Assembly: GCF_900176205.1 (NCBI RefSeq)
Contig: NZ_LT859959.1
Location: forward strand, 3,741,001 to 3,805,000
Source: Bradyrhizobium sp. ORS 285
Lineage (GTDB): Bacteria; Pseudomonadota; Alphaproteobacteria; Rhizobiales; Xanthobacteraceae
Length of the DNA: 64,000 bases
Direction of reading: 5' to 3'
The notes under the pieces are model-generated. The model saw only the letters and a list, made by a program, of their open reading frames with translations, was not told where the DNA came from and made no database searches. The position numbers and the translations under genes were made by a program. Below, piece after piece: positions 35,516 to 45,019 of this stretch (position 1 is its first letter; each line of letters starts with the position of its first letter).

Positions 35516-37629
35516 TGGAAATTTTCGAGACTTGCCAGGAAATCAACGGGCTGTTGTCCGGGCGAAACGAGATGGCGGCTCGAAACCTACTGATTCGACT
35601 GCTAGCCGAACTAGAACGAACTAAGACGCCCTACCCTCAGCTTGTGAATCATATGATACGGGAAACTGGGCTGTTTCCTTATCTTCAGCTTGCCAGCGCA
35701 TCTTGGGACCAGAAATACGTCCACCATGCGTTTGAGGTCGACGTCGGCCGTCGGCTCGCAACTCTACACCGAGAACAATCAACAGTTCTTGCCAGGCTAC
35801 TAAATGGAAAGAGTATCGCTGTAAGCGCTCCAACAAGCTTCGGCAAGAGCTTCATAATAGACGCGTTCATAGCAGCAAAGCGCCCCGACACGGCCGTCAT
35901 TATAGTCCCAACCATCGCTTTAATGGACGAAACCCGAAGGCGGCTCTTTAAGAAGTTCTCCGAACATTACACCATTATAACCGCACCAGACACGCGTCTT
36001 GGCACAAAGAACATTCTGATCTTCCCTCCAGAGCGCGCATTTGGATATCTGAAGTTACTCGAACAAATTGACCTCCTCGTAGTAGACGAATTCTACAAGG
36101 CTAGCCAAGAGCACGACCCCGCCCGAGCCCCTGCACTTATCAAAGCCATTCTAAAGCTCTCCAAGAATGCCACTCAACGATACTACCTTGCCCCCAATAT
36201 AAAAACACTAAAGGATAATTTGTTCACGCGCGACATGGAGTTCATCGAACTCTTGGACTTCAATACAGTGTACCTAAATATTCAGGAGCCATATAAAGAG
36301 ATCAGAGGAGACATAGAGAAAAAAGGCGCAAAGCTAATAGAATTAATGTCTACCGATAAGCAGAAGTCGTTGATATATGCGGGAACCTATTCTGAGATCA
36401 GAAAGATCTCTGAACTTGTTGTAAAGCACCTCCCTCTCGTAGACCGGATATACACGTCATCTTTCGCAAAATGGCTCAGAATAAACTATCAATCCGACTG
36501 GACACTGGCCGACCTAGTTGAACGGGCCGTCGGAGTTCACAACGGCAGCATGCACAGATGCCTTAGTCAACTTCAGATAAAGCTATTTGAATACGAAGAT
36601 GGCTTCGACAGTATAATATCGACTTCATCAATCATCGAGGGGGTAAACACTTCTGCGCAGAATGTAGTTGTATGGCGAAGCAGAGCAGGAAGCACCAATC
36701 TAAAAGATTTTACATATAAGAACATCATCGGGCGCGGCGGCAGGATGTTCAAGTACTTCGTCGGCAACATCTACCTGCTAGACGCGCCACCGCGACCCGA
36801 GGACAACCAGCTTGACATTGTATTTCCGGACGAGATGCTCGGAACCTTGGACGAAGTCGGCGACGTAGAACAACTGACGGACCATCAACTCGAACGCATT
36901 ATCGAGTACAAGACCCAAATGGCCTCCATCATTGGGGAGCAGGAATTCGCTAGACTTAAGCGCGAGAATGTTTTGCAAGACAGCGACGCAGATTTTCTAC
37001 TGCGGCTAGCGAAAAACATGAAGGAAGCCCCCGAAGAGTGGAGGGGATTTGGCTATCTCAACTCTTCAAATCCTGCTGATTGGGACACAATGTTATTCAA
37101 AGTAATTGGCCTCAAACCGGCTGGATGGGATTCCGCATGGTCTAATGTGGTGAATGTCGCTAAAGCAATTGCTCACAACTGGCGCCGAGACCTACCTCAA
37201 ATCATTTCGTCTTTGAAGAACAACGGAATAAGCATCGAAGAATTCTTCAAGCTAGAACGCACGATTACATTCAAGCTGACCGCTCTTCTTAGCGACACCA
37301 ATGAGCTGCACAAAATAATCATTGACCCCTCTGTAGATATTTCAGGATTTATAGGGCGTATGAGTCGGGCATTTCTGCCGAGCGCAGTTTACCACCTAGA
37401 GGAGTACGGCCTTCCACGAATGATCTCGAAGAAGATCCATGCGGCCGGCTTAATCGATTTTGAGGAACCCGAGATGGATCTCAGCAATACGCTCGAACGC
37501 TTCAAGGCTCTGGGGAGAGAAACCGTGTTAGCCGTAAAATCTCTCGGTCCCTTCGATCGCTATGTAGTACGCTTCTTCTTTGACGGGATAACTCCTGACG
37601 AGCCGCAACTGGCAGAGGTCTCTGAATAG
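35515..37629 (+). CDS. hamB: HamB: superfamily 2 helicase of a Hachiman defence system
   Basis: A 704-residue superfamily 2 helicase in the Ski2/DEAD-like style. Motif I is SAPTSFGKSF at residues 104-113, motif Ia VPTIALMDE at 131-139, motif II DEFY at 191-194, motif IV SLIYAGTYSE near 285, motif V SSIIEGVNTSA near 371, and motif VI IIGRGGR at 404-410. The C-terminal 270 residues are helical and specific to the family. The GTG start overlaps the hamA stop, with AAAGGG upstream as ribosome binding site. In known systems HamB is an ATPase that guards HamA. AT-rich codon use matches hamA. The pair is complete; no third gene is present. Confidence 0.85.
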   Translation: MEIFETCQEINGLLSGRNEMAARNLLIRLLAELERTKTPYPQLVNHMIRETGLFPYLQLASASWDQKYVHHAFEVDVGRRLATLHREQSTVLARLLNGKSIAVSAPTSFGKSFIIDAFIAAKRPDTAVIIVPTIALMDETRRRLFKKFSEHYTIITAPDTRLGTKNILIFPPERAFGYLKLLEQIDLLVVDEFYKASQEHDPARAPALIKAILKLSKNATQRYYLAPNIKTLKDNLFTRDMEFIELLDFNTVYLNIQEPYKEIRGDIEKKGAKLIELMSTDKQKSLIYAGTYSEIRKISELVVKHLPLVDRIYTSSFAKWLRINYQSDWTLADLVERAVGVHNGSMHRCLSQLQIKLFEYEDGFDSIISTSSIIEGVNTSAQNVVVWRSRAGSTNLKDFTYKNIIGRGGRMFKYFVGNIYLLDAPPRPEDNQLDIVFPDEMLGTLDEVGDVEQLTDHQLERIIEYKTQMASIIGEQEFARLKRENVLQDSDADFLLRLAKNMKEAPEEWRGFGYLNSSNPADWDTMLFKVIGLKPAGWDSAWSNVVNVAKAIAHNWRRDLPQIISSLKNNGISIEEFFKLERTITFKLTALLSDTNELHKIIIDPSVDISGFIGRMSRAFLPSAVYHLEEYGLPRMISKKIHAAGLIDFEEPEMDLSNTLERFKALGRETVLAVKSLGPFDRYVVRFFFDGITPDEPQLAEVSE

Positions 37630-37740
37630 ATGTTGCGTATACGTGATCGTAGCGGCCGTCGAGAACGTTCTCCCCGGACGCTCCATCACGCCAGCGTGTA
37701 GGGAATGTCGCATGCTGGAGAAGGCAGTATCAAGCCGTCC

Positions 37741-38973
37741 CTATCGCTTCGCCGGCAACACGAACACCTGGCCGGGATAAATCAGGTCCGGCCGGCGGAT
37801 CTGTTCGCGGTTGGCGCGGTAGATGATGGCGTAGCGCGTGCCCTCGCCGAGCAGACGCCGGCTGATGTGCCACAGGCTGTCGCCACGCGACACGGTGATC
37901 GTCCTCGCGCCCGTGCGGCCGGGTGACGGCGCCATATCCTTGAGGTCGCCGGGCGAGGCCGATGCGAGCTGCGTGCGCGCGCCACTTCCCTGCCCTTGTT
38001 CCCGGCCCGCGGCCGCAGGCAGCGAGGCCGTGGTCAGCGCCTCCGGCACATTCAACGGCACCTCGGCGCGCGCCTGAACGGTGCCGGTCTTGGCATCGAC
38101 CTCGTCGAGCCGCAGCCGGTCCTTGCCGACCCAGGTCGCATCCTTGATGGTCGCCGCGATGCGGCCATCCGCACCGGCTGTCGTCGTGTTGACGAGCCGA
38201 TCGTTGAGATAGATCCGCACGGTCGCCCCGGGCCGGCCCCGGCCGCTGACGCGCAGATTGCCGTTCGGCTCGAAGTCGACGGCCTCGACCGCAACCGCCA
38301 GCGGCGCCGATGCGGCCGGCTTCGACAGGACGCGCGTCGCCTGGTCCGGCGCGATCACCGCAACGGTCGCCGGCCGCTTGCCAGCCTCGACCACCACCGC
38401 CACGCTCTGCTTGGACGACATCTCGCGGCCCTCCGGCTGCTTGGCCCGCAAGGTCAGCTCGAACGTCCCGGCCGGCAGCGGCGCCGGCACCATGGAGAAT
38501 TGCCCCGAGCGATCGGCGACCACTCGCGCATGCGGCTCGCCATTGCGCAACAACTCGACGGTCGCGCCGGGTGCAGCACGACCGGCTACGACGGTGTCGC
38601 CCGACGGCTCCACGCTGACCACATCAAATGACGGCCCGTCGCTCTCCGCCGCAGACGGCGCAACCGGTCCCAGCAGCGCAGCCAACCCGCTCGCCTGCTG
38701 CTGCGCCGTCGCCAGCGCGGCCGCGGCCTGGCTCGGAGCCCCCTTGCCTGCCGCGACCGGCTCAGCCGCCGCAGCGTGCTGCTGCGCAGCGGGCGCTCCG
38801 CCCGTCGGAGAGCTTGGCACCGCGGCATTCTGGCTCGCAGACGTCCCGTCACGCTTGAAGATCGAGAAATCGAGACCAAAGCCGTGCGCGACCGCGATGG
38901 CTACGCCTGCGATCGCCAGCACCGCAACGGCGCCGCCGCCCCAGATCAATCGTCCGCCGGTTCCGATGCTCAT
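37741..38973 (-). CDS. LysM peptidoglycan-binding protein with Ig-like repeats (copy 2)
   Basis: Paralogue of the 28904-30136 gene, also 410 residues. Layout: N-terminal membrane helix (LIWGGGAVAVLAIAGVAIAVA), an Ala/Gln-rich linker, Ig-like repeats with VVAGRAAPGATVELLRNG and VSGRGRPGATVRIYLNDR, and a C-terminal LysM domain with VSRGDSLWHISRRLLG and IYPGQVFVLP. The domain order and key phrases match copy 1 throughout. It likely anchors in the inner membrane and touches peptidoglycan. Its 3' end lies 111 bases from the Hachiman operon. Confidence 0.88.
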   Translation of the reverse strand: MSIGTGGRLIWGGGAVAVLAIAGVAIAVAHGFGLDFSIFKRDGTSASQNAAVPSSPTGGAPAAQQHAAAAEPVAAGKGAPSQAAAALATAQQQASGLAALLGPVAPSAAESDGPSFDVVSVEPSGDTVVAGRAAPGATVELLRNGEPHARVVADRSGQFSMVPAPLPAGTFELTLRAKQPEGREMSSKQSVAVVVEAGKRPATVAVIAPDQATRVLSKPAASAPLAVAVEAVDFEPNGNLRVSGRGRPGATVRIYLNDRLVNTTTAGADGRIAATIKDATWVGKDRLRLDEVDAKTGTVQARAEVPLNVPEALTTASLPAAAGREQGQGSGARTQLASASPGDLKDMAPSPGRTGARTITVSRGDSLWHISRRLLGEGTRYAIIYRANREQIRRPDLIYPGQVFVLPAKR

Positions 38974-39851
38974 GCGGTGATCCGTCCCTGTGCGAGCGCG
39001 AAGACGACGGCTCCGTCAGCGGGGAATCTCTCTTCGCTCATAACATCATGTAGGGCGGAATGCCATTGCTCGGCGGCCCGGGTCGCTCATCGAACCGCCC
39101 AACCTCCTCAAGTGTGACTTCGGCGCGTCGGGTAACGCAGGATCTGCCGCGGGACGTCATGGAGCCCAACCAGACGTCGTATGACGACACGCCCGGGCGC
39201 TTCCGGGATTCGGAAGAGATCGACGCACACGCAATTTTTCTCTTTCGCTTTTCCAGAATTGATGTATGATCCGCGCATCCTGCCTCGTTGCGAGGGACGT
39301 ACGCGTCGTCACGGACGTTGGGGCGGGGATGCGGTGGACGTGGCTGCGGTGCATGACGGGCATGGTGGCGCGGACGGCGAAGTCGCGTGGTCCTGACCTC
39401 CCGACGCTGAGGTCAAGTCGGTGCTGGCAGACGCAAGGCACTGATGACGGGGGCAAAAAAGCCCGGTCCCCGGGGAGATCGCGTATAAGCCGTAAAACCA
39501 TCGCGCGGGGAATGCTGGGTCGAACCGGCTGAACCTGTGGTGACTGCCGCCTGCTTATTCTTCTGCAGGCGGGCCATGGGTGAGGCCTTCACCCGGCATT
39601 CCCCGCGCCCTCCTCTTGAGGGCTCGCTGCCGAAACACTCGGGCGCCGGCGCGCTGCGAGATCAATTCTGCACGTTGCCGCGCACATCGTCGACCTCTGT
39701 ACTCGTCCCACCCGCAAAGCCGAACGCACAATGCGTAATCATACGGTGCCCAGGCTTTACGCAAGGTTTAACGATCGGTGGCTCTCTTGCGCTTGTTCCA
39801 GAGTGGGAATTTCGAATCCGAATGCAATGATGCAGCAGGAGACCATTACGC
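38974..39851. other. Non-coding region with interspersed repeat
   Basis: A gap of 878 bases between the LysM gene and the chemotaxis gene. The part from about 39290 to 39640 is a Bradyrhizobium-type interspersed repeat. Bases 38974-39280 hold no gene that I recognise, and the final 200 bases should contain the promoter of the chemotaxis gene. The small open frames here are by-products of the repeat. Confidence 0.6.
39290..39640. repeat. Bradyrhizobium-type interspersed repeat with large hairpin
   Basis: The segment with GCGTATAAGCCGTAAAACC followed by an inverted pair resembles a repeat scattered through Bradyrhizobium genomes. The outer arms are GCGCGGGGAATGCTGGGT (39503-39520) and ACCCGGCATTCCCCGCGC (39591-39608), matching at 17 of 18 bases. 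The inner arms are CCGCCTGC (39547-39554) and GCAGGCGG (39565-39572). It could form a long cruciform or RNA hairpin. Family recognition is from memory of such genomes; exact ends are uncertain. Confidence 0.65.
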
Positions 39852-42002
39852 GTGCGCAAGAATCTCCCGGTCACGACCAATGAATACCCGATCACTGACG
39901 AGACGCTGATCGTCTCGCGTACCGATCTCAAGGGCAGGCTCACTTATTTCAACGAGCAGTTCGTCGATGCCGCGGGCTTCACCCCCGACGAACTCATGGG
40001 CCAGCCGCACAACATCATTCGTCATCCCGACATGCCGCCGGCGGCGTTCGCCAATCTCTGGGACACGCTGAAGCAGGGCAAGCCATGGGCCGGCGCGGTC
40101 AAGAACCGCCGCAAGAACGGTGACTTCTACTGGGTGCTGGCGACCGCCTCCGCCATCCGCGAGAACGGCGAGATCACCGGCTACACCTCGATCCGGACCA
40201 AGCTCCCCGCCGACCAGCGCGCCGAAGCCGAGAAGGTCTATGGCCTGCTCAACGAAAACAAGGCGCAGGATTACGCAATCAGCGCCGGCGTCATCCGTCG
40301 CCGCTCGGTGTTCGACCGGTTGTCGTTCTTCACGGGCACGGTGAGGGCGCGACTGACGACGCTCGCCGCGGTGCTCAGCGTCTTCATGCTGGTCATCGGT
40401 GCGGCCGGCCTGCTGTCGACCCGCAGCAGCAATATCGGCTTGAAGTCGATGTATGAGGACCGCACCGTGCCGCTGGCACAGCTGTTCGAGATCAACGACC
40501 GAGTGCTGCAGAACATGTCGGCGCAACAGTCGGGAGCGATCAACGGAAAGGCAGGAAAATCGATCGATGGCATCGCGCCGCTGATCGAGGAGAACAGTGT
40601 CCGCATCACGAAGCTGTGGGCCGACTACATGGCGAGCTATCTCACTCCGGAGGAGAGGTCGGCCGCTGACGCCTACGCGATCAAGCGCAAGACCTATCTC
40701 GAGGAGGGCATCAAGCCGGCGCTGGCGCTGCTGCAGCAGCGCAAGTTCGACGAGGCCAGCCAGCACATCGCCACCAAGGGACATGATCTGTTCGAGGCAG
40801 CCAAGCACGAGCTCGACAAGCTGGTCGCCATCCAGGTCAAGGAAGCCAAGGGACTCTATGAGGAAGCCGAAGGTCAGTACTATGCCGTGATCTCGCTCGT
40901 CGCTGCGTTGATCCTCGCCGGCATCGGCCTCGGCGCGCTGTTCAGCCTTCAGACCATCCGCGCAGTGCTGCGGCCGGTGAAAGTCCTCAACGAGGCGATG
41001 CAGAGCATCACCGCGGGCAAGCTCGACAACCGCATTCCGGTGGAGCGTGACGACGAGATCGGCGAAGCGCTGCGCCATCTGCAGACCGTGCAGTCGATCG
41101 TTCGCTTCAACAGCGAGGAAGTCAAAGCGGTGCAGCGCACCGCCGAGGCCAAGCGCAAGGCGGGAATGAGCCAGCTCGCCACCGAGTTCGAAAGTGCGAT
41201 CGGAGGCATCGTGCAGACGGTCTCAACGGCGTCGTCGCAGCTTGAGACCTCAGCGGGCACGCTGTCCTCGAGCGCGGCGCGCTCGCAGGAGCTCGCCACC
41301 ACCGTGGCGGCCGCGTCGGAGCAGGCCTCGACCAACGTGCAGTCGGTGGCCTCGGCCACGGAGGAGCTGACCTCCTCGGTGACCGAGATCAGCCGTCAGG
41401 TGCAGGAGTCCGCGCGGATCGCGACCGGCGCCGTCGAGCAGGCCCGCGTCACCAACGACCGCGTCAACGAGCTGTCGAAGGCGGCCGCGCGGATCGGCGA
41501 CGTGGTGGAGCTGATCAACACCATCGCCGGCCAGACCAACCTGCTGGCGCTGAACGCGACGATCGAGGCGGCGCGTGCCGGCGATGCCGGCCGCGGCTTC
41601 GCCGTGGTCGCCTCCGAGGTGAAGGCGCTCGCCGAGCAGACCTCGAAGGCGACCGGCGAGATCGCCCAGCAGATCTCGGGCATCCAGTCGGCCACCCAGG
41701 AGTCGGTCTCGGCGATCAAGGAGATCAGCACGACGATCGAGCGGCTGTCGGAAATCTCCTCGACCATCGCCGCTGCCGTCGAGCAGCAGGGCGCGGCGAC
41801 GCAGGAGATTTCGCGCAACATCCAGGAGGCCTCACGCGGCACCACCGAGGTCAATACCAATATCGTCGACGTCCAGCACGGCGCAGCCCAGACCGGCTCG
41901 GCCTCGGGCAACGTGCTGTCGGCCGCGCAGTCGCTTTCTCAGGAGAGCGACCGTCTGCGCCAGGAGGTCAACCGCTTCCTCAGCAACGTCCGCGCGGCCT
42001 GA
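39852..42002 (+). CDS. Methyl-accepting chemotaxis protein with N-terminal PAS domain
   Basis: A 716-residue receptor. A cytoplasmic PAS domain (residues 10-120, with [20 protein letters not shown] and GFTPDE, Aer-like) precedes a first membrane helix ([21 protein letters not shown], about 172-195). A four-helix-bundle periplasmic part follows, then a second helix ([20 protein letters not shown], near 345), a HAMP domain, and a long signalling domain with the hairpin tip [20 protein letters not shown]. It likely senses redox or energy state and signals to CheA. Start is GTG 39852. Confidence 0.93.
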   Translation: MRKNLPVTTNEYPITDETLIVSRTDLKGRLTYFNEQFVDAAGFTPDELMGQPHNIIRHPDMPPAAFANLWDTLKQGKPWAGAVKNRRKNGDFYWVLATASAIRENGEITGYTSIRTKLPADQRAEAEKVYGLLNENKAQDYAISAGVIRRRSVFDRLSFFTGTVRARLTTLAAVLSVFMLVIGAAGLLSTRSSNIGLKSMYEDRTVPLAQLFEINDRVLQNMSAQQSGAINGKAGKSIDGIAPLIEENSVRITKLWADYMASYLTPEERSAADAYAIKRKTYLEEGIKPALALLQQRKFDEASQHIATKGHDLFEAAKHELDKLVAIQVKEAKGLYEEAEGQYYAVISLVAALILAGIGLGALFSLQTIRAVLRPVKVLNEAMQSITAGKLDNRIPVERDDEIGEALRHLQTVQSIVRFNSEEVKAVQRTAEAKRKAGMSQLATEFESAIGGIVQTVSTASSQLETSAGTLSSSAARSQELATTVAAASEQASTNVQSVASATEELTSSVTEISRQVQESARIATGAVEQARVTNDRVNELSKAAARIGDVVELINTIAGQTNLLALNATIEAARAGDAGRGFAVVASEVKALAEQTSKATGEIAQQISGIQSATQESVSAIKEISTTIERLSEISSTIAAAVEQQGAATQEISRNIQEASRGTTEVNTNIVDVQHGAAQTGSASGNVLSAAQSLSQESDRLRQEVNRFLSNVRAA

Positions 42003-42012
42003 GCCGCTCCTC

Positions 42013-42555
42013 TCACCGCCCGATCTGCCGGATCGGGCGGCCCTGGCTGATGAAGGCGTAATGGCCGGCGCCGATGCCGCCGACCATCAGCGCCTCGACC
42101 ACCGGCTCGGCGATCTCGCCGGTCGCGGCCCAGTCGACGACGAAATTGGCGCCGGTGCCGCCGCGGGTGTCCTTGGTCGGGACGAAGATCTCGATCGTCG
42201 CGAACGGCTTCAAGGCGACCGGCGCAGCGAGGTGGGCTTCGACCAGCGCGCCGGCCGTGTCGTAATAGTTGATGCGCCGGATGATCAACGGCCGCTGCTC
42301 GGAGGCGTTGTGGATGCTCAGGGTGACGGAGAAATCGGCCTGGATCCTGCCGGGCGTCATCGCGACGCTGGAATAGACGGGAACATAGACCGCGCCCGTC
42401 ACGGTCGCCGCCTCGGCCGGAACCGCGGTCAGCGAGCTCGCAAAGGCGGTCGTCACGCTGTCGGCGGCCCGTGCAACGCCACCTGCGAGCCACAGCGCGA
42501 GGAGCGCCGTCCCGATGTGACAGATTGCGGGTTTCCTTGTGCGGCGGCGCGACAT
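42013..42555 (-). CDS. DUF3124 exported protein
   Basis: A 180-residue protein with a signal peptide (ALLALWLAGGVARAA, cleavage near residue 31) and a DUF3124 domain. Family features are YVPVYSSV, LSIHNASEQRPLIIRRINYYDT, and the closing GGTGANFVVDW and EALMVGG segments. The function of DUF3124 is unknown; a periplasmic location is expected. ATG 42555 gives the best signal peptide. Its start is only 25 bases from the divergent start of the KefB-like gene, so the two share one short control region. Confidence 0.82.
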   Translation of the reverse strand: MSRRRTRKPAICHIGTALLALWLAGGVARAADSVTTAFASSLTAVPAEAATVTGAVYVPVYSSVAMTPGRIQADFSVTLSIHNASEQRPLIIRRINYYDTAGALVEAHLAAPVALKPFATIEIFVPTKDTRGGTGANFVVDWAATGEIAEPVVEALMVGGIGAGHYAFISQGRPIRQIGR

Positions 42556-42580
42556 AAGTTGCCGCCCCGGGGGTTGCTTC

Positions 42581-44305
42581 ATGCATGAACTGATCGGCGA
42601 CATCACGCTCTGCATCCTGTTTGCGTGGGTGCTTGGACTGGCCGCGCATCGCTGGCGCCAGCCCTCGATTCTCGCTTATCTGGTCGCGGGCTTCGCCATT
42701 GGCCCCTTCGGCACCGGCTGGGTCAAGTCCCAGGAATCGATCTCGGTGATCTCCGAGCTCGGCCTGATCTTCATGCTGTTCATGATCGGGCTCGAAATCG
42801 ACCTGAAGAAGATCATCCGCGCCGGCCCGGTGATCCTCATTGCGGGCGGCGTCCAGCTGCTCGGCGGCGCCGCGCTCGGCATCCTGTTCTTCGTCGCCAT
42901 CGGCATGCGGATGGGCGCCGAGAGCTACGACGCGCTGTATCTGTGCGTCGCCTGTGCGCTGTCCTCGACCGTCATCATCGTCAAGGTGCTGTACGAGAAG
43001 CGCGAGCTCGACACCCTGCCCGGCCGCATCACGCTCGGCGTGCTGGTCTTGCAGGACGTATTCGCGATCCTGTTCCTGGCGGTGCAGCCGAGCCTCGACG
43101 ACCTGCACTTTGGCGTCATCCTGCTTTCCTTCGCCCGCGCCGGTACGCTGGTCGCGATCGCGCTGCTGCTCAGCCGCTATGTGCTGCCGCCGGTGTTCCA
43201 CCGCATCGCGCGAACCCCCGAGCTGATCCTGCTCGGCGCGCTCGCCTGGTGCTTCCTGATCGGCGAGATCGCCGAGCGCCTGCACCTGTCGCGCGAGATG
43301 GGCTCGCTGATCGCCGGCGTGTCGCTGTCGACCTTTCCTTACGCGCTCGACGTCACCGCCAAGGTCACGACCCTGCGTGATTTCTTCATCACGCTGTTCT
43401 TCGTCGCCCTCGGCATGACCATCCCGATCCCGACCATGTCGGTGGTCGGGCTGGCGCTGGTGATCGCGCTGTTCACGGTGGCGAGCCGGCTCGTCACCAC
43501 CTTCACGCCGCTCTACATGATGCGTCAGGGCTTGCGCGCGAGTCTGTTGCCGGCGCTCAACCTCGCCCAGATCAGCGAGTTCTCGCTGGTGGTGATCCAG
43601 ACCGGTGCGGCCGCCGGACATCTGAAGACCGGCACCTCGGCCGCGGCATCCTTCGCCTTCGTGCTGCTCGCGGTGCTCTCGACCTTCGTCATCGTGCGCT
43701 CCGATCCGATCGTGCGGCGGACGATTCCGCTGCTGAAGCGCGTCGGCCTGCATGACCTCGACGCAAGCAAGGACGGCGAAGCCGGCCACGAGGGCGGCCA
43801 TGCCGGCCGGCCGATCGTGCTGCTCGGCTTCTTCCGCACCGCCAGCGCCCTGCTCAGCGAGATCGAACGCAATGAGCCAGCGCTGCTGGAGCAGATCGGC
43901 GTCGTCGACTTCAATCCGGTGGTGTTCCGCACCCTCTCCGATCGCGGCATCCAGGTGACCTATGGCGACATCAGCAATGTCGATACGCTGGTGCATGCCG
44001 GCGTCGGACAGGCCGAGCTGATCATCCTCAGCATTCCGGATTCGCTGCTCAAGGGCGCCAACAACGAAAAGCTGGTGCGGCATGTCCGCAGCATCAACGC
44101 CACGGCCAAGATCGTCGCGACCGCGGATCTGCTCGCCGATGTCAACGACCTCTACGAGGCCGGCGCAGATTATGTGACCGTACCGCGGCTCAGCGATGCG
44201 CACGTGCTGCTCAATCTGATCCAGGACGCGAGCGCGGGCCTGTTGTCGGAGCGGCGCAGCCAGGCCGAAGCCATGCTCGCCGACCGCCGCGAGGTGCTGC
44301 CGTGA
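42581..44305 (+). CDS. KefB-like cation:proton antiporter (CPA2) with RCK domain
   Basis: A 574-residue protein. Residues 1-385 are a CPA2 monovalent cation/proton antiporter domain with about twelve helices, including the GLIFMLFMIGLEIDLKKI segment and LALNLAQISEFSLVV-type motif near 335. Residues 410-530 are a TrkA-N/RCK nucleotide-binding domain (IVLLGFFRTASALLSEIE, DFNPVVFRTL, VTYGDISNVDTL). The expected role is K+ or Na+ efflux and pH control. ATG 42581 (MHELIGDITL) is the natural start. It is divergent from the DUF3124 gene. Confidence 0.9.
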   Translation: MHELIGDITLCILFAWVLGLAAHRWRQPSILAYLVAGFAIGPFGTGWVKSQESISVISELGLIFMLFMIGLEIDLKKIIRAGPVILIAGGVQLLGGAALGILFFVAIGMRMGAESYDALYLCVACALSSTVIIVKVLYEKRELDTLPGRITLGVLVLQDVFAILFLAVQPSLDDLHFGVILLSFARAGTLVAIALLLSRYVLPPVFHRIARTPELILLGALAWCFLIGEIAERLHLSREMGSLIAGVSLSTFPYALDVTAKVTTLRDFFITLFFVALGMTIPIPTMSVVGLALVIALFTVASRLVTTFTPLYMMRQGLRASLLPALNLAQISEFSLVVIQTGAAAGHLKTGTSAAASFAFVLLAVLSTFVIVRSDPIVRRTIPLLKRVGLHDLDASKDGEAGHEGGHAGRPIVLLGFFRTASALLSEIERNEPALLEQIGVVDFNPVVFRTLSDRGIQVTYGDISNVDTLVHAGVGQAELIILSIPDSLLKGANNEKLVRHVRSINATAKIVATADLLADVNDLYEAGADYVTVPRLSDAHVLLNLIQDASAGLLSERRSQAEAMLADRREVLP

Positions 44306-44353
44306 CCCGCATCAGCTCTTATCCATCACTCCAGACCCGCCAGATGCAATGCA

Positions 44354-44989
44354 ATGACCAATAGCCACGTCCACGTCGTCGATCACCCGCTGGTTCAGCA
44401 CAAGCTCACCTTGATGCGCGAGCGCGACCGCTCGACAAAAGGTTTCCGCGAGCTGCTCAACGAGATCGGCATGCTCCTGGCCTACGAGGTCACGCGCGAC
44501 CTGCCGATCGAGCTGGTCGACATCGAGACGCCGATCGCGGCGATGAAGGCGCCGAAGATCGCCGGCAAGAAGCTGACCCTGGCGCCGATCCTGCGCGCCG
44601 GCGTCGGCTTCCTCGACGGCATGCTGGCGCTGATGCCGTCAGCGCGCATCGCCCATATCGGGCTCTACCGCGATCCCAACACGCTGCAGGCCGTCGAGTA
44701 CTACTTCAAGGCGCCGCAGGATTTGTCAGACCGCACCGTGATCCTGATGGACCCGATGCTCGCGACCGGCAATTCGGCCTGCGCCGCGGCCGAATTGCTG
44801 AAGGCGCGCGGCGCCCGCGACATCCGCTTCGTCTGCCTGCTCGCGGCCCCCGAGGGCATCGCGCAGTTCGAGAAGGAGCACCCGGACATCCCGATCTGGA
44901 CGGCCGCGATCGACGAGAAGCTGAACGACCACGCCTATATCGTGCCGGGCCTCGGCGACGCGGGAGACCGGATGTTCGGGACCAAGTAG
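44354..44989 (+). CDS. upp: Uracil phosphoribosyltransferase
   Basis: Pyrimidine salvage enzyme that makes UMP from uracil and PRPP. The 211-residue sequence has the PRPP loop as [16 protein letters not shown], the uracil-binding C-terminus [16 protein letters not shown], and [16 protein letters not shown]. All are standard for Upp. It lies 48 bases after the antiporter gene and could be co-transcribed. Confidence 0.97.
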   Translation: MTNSHVHVVDHPLVQHKLTLMRERDRSTKGFRELLNEIGMLLAYEVTRDLPIELVDIETPIAAMKAPKIAGKKLTLAPILRAGVGFLDGMLALMPSARIAHIGLYRDPNTLQAVEYYFKAPQDLSDRTVILMDPMLATGNSACAAAELLKARGARDIRFVCLLAAPEGIAQFEKEHPDIPIWTAAIDEKLNDHAYIVPGLGDAGDRMFGTK

Positions 44990-45019
44990 TTACCGGCGGA
45001 GCCGCCGATGCGTTGGGAG

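Noticed and set aside
34505..37716. CGCATGCT at 34505 and 37709 as a target-site duplication of the Hachiman islet
   Set aside because: Eight bases are expected by chance over this distance, the surrounding bases do not match, and no mobile element is present.
41939..44203. A 754-codon open frame on the minus strand opposite the KefB-like gene
   Set aside because: It lies antisense to the antiporter gene and has typical shadow composition (His, Glu, Arg, Gln runs).
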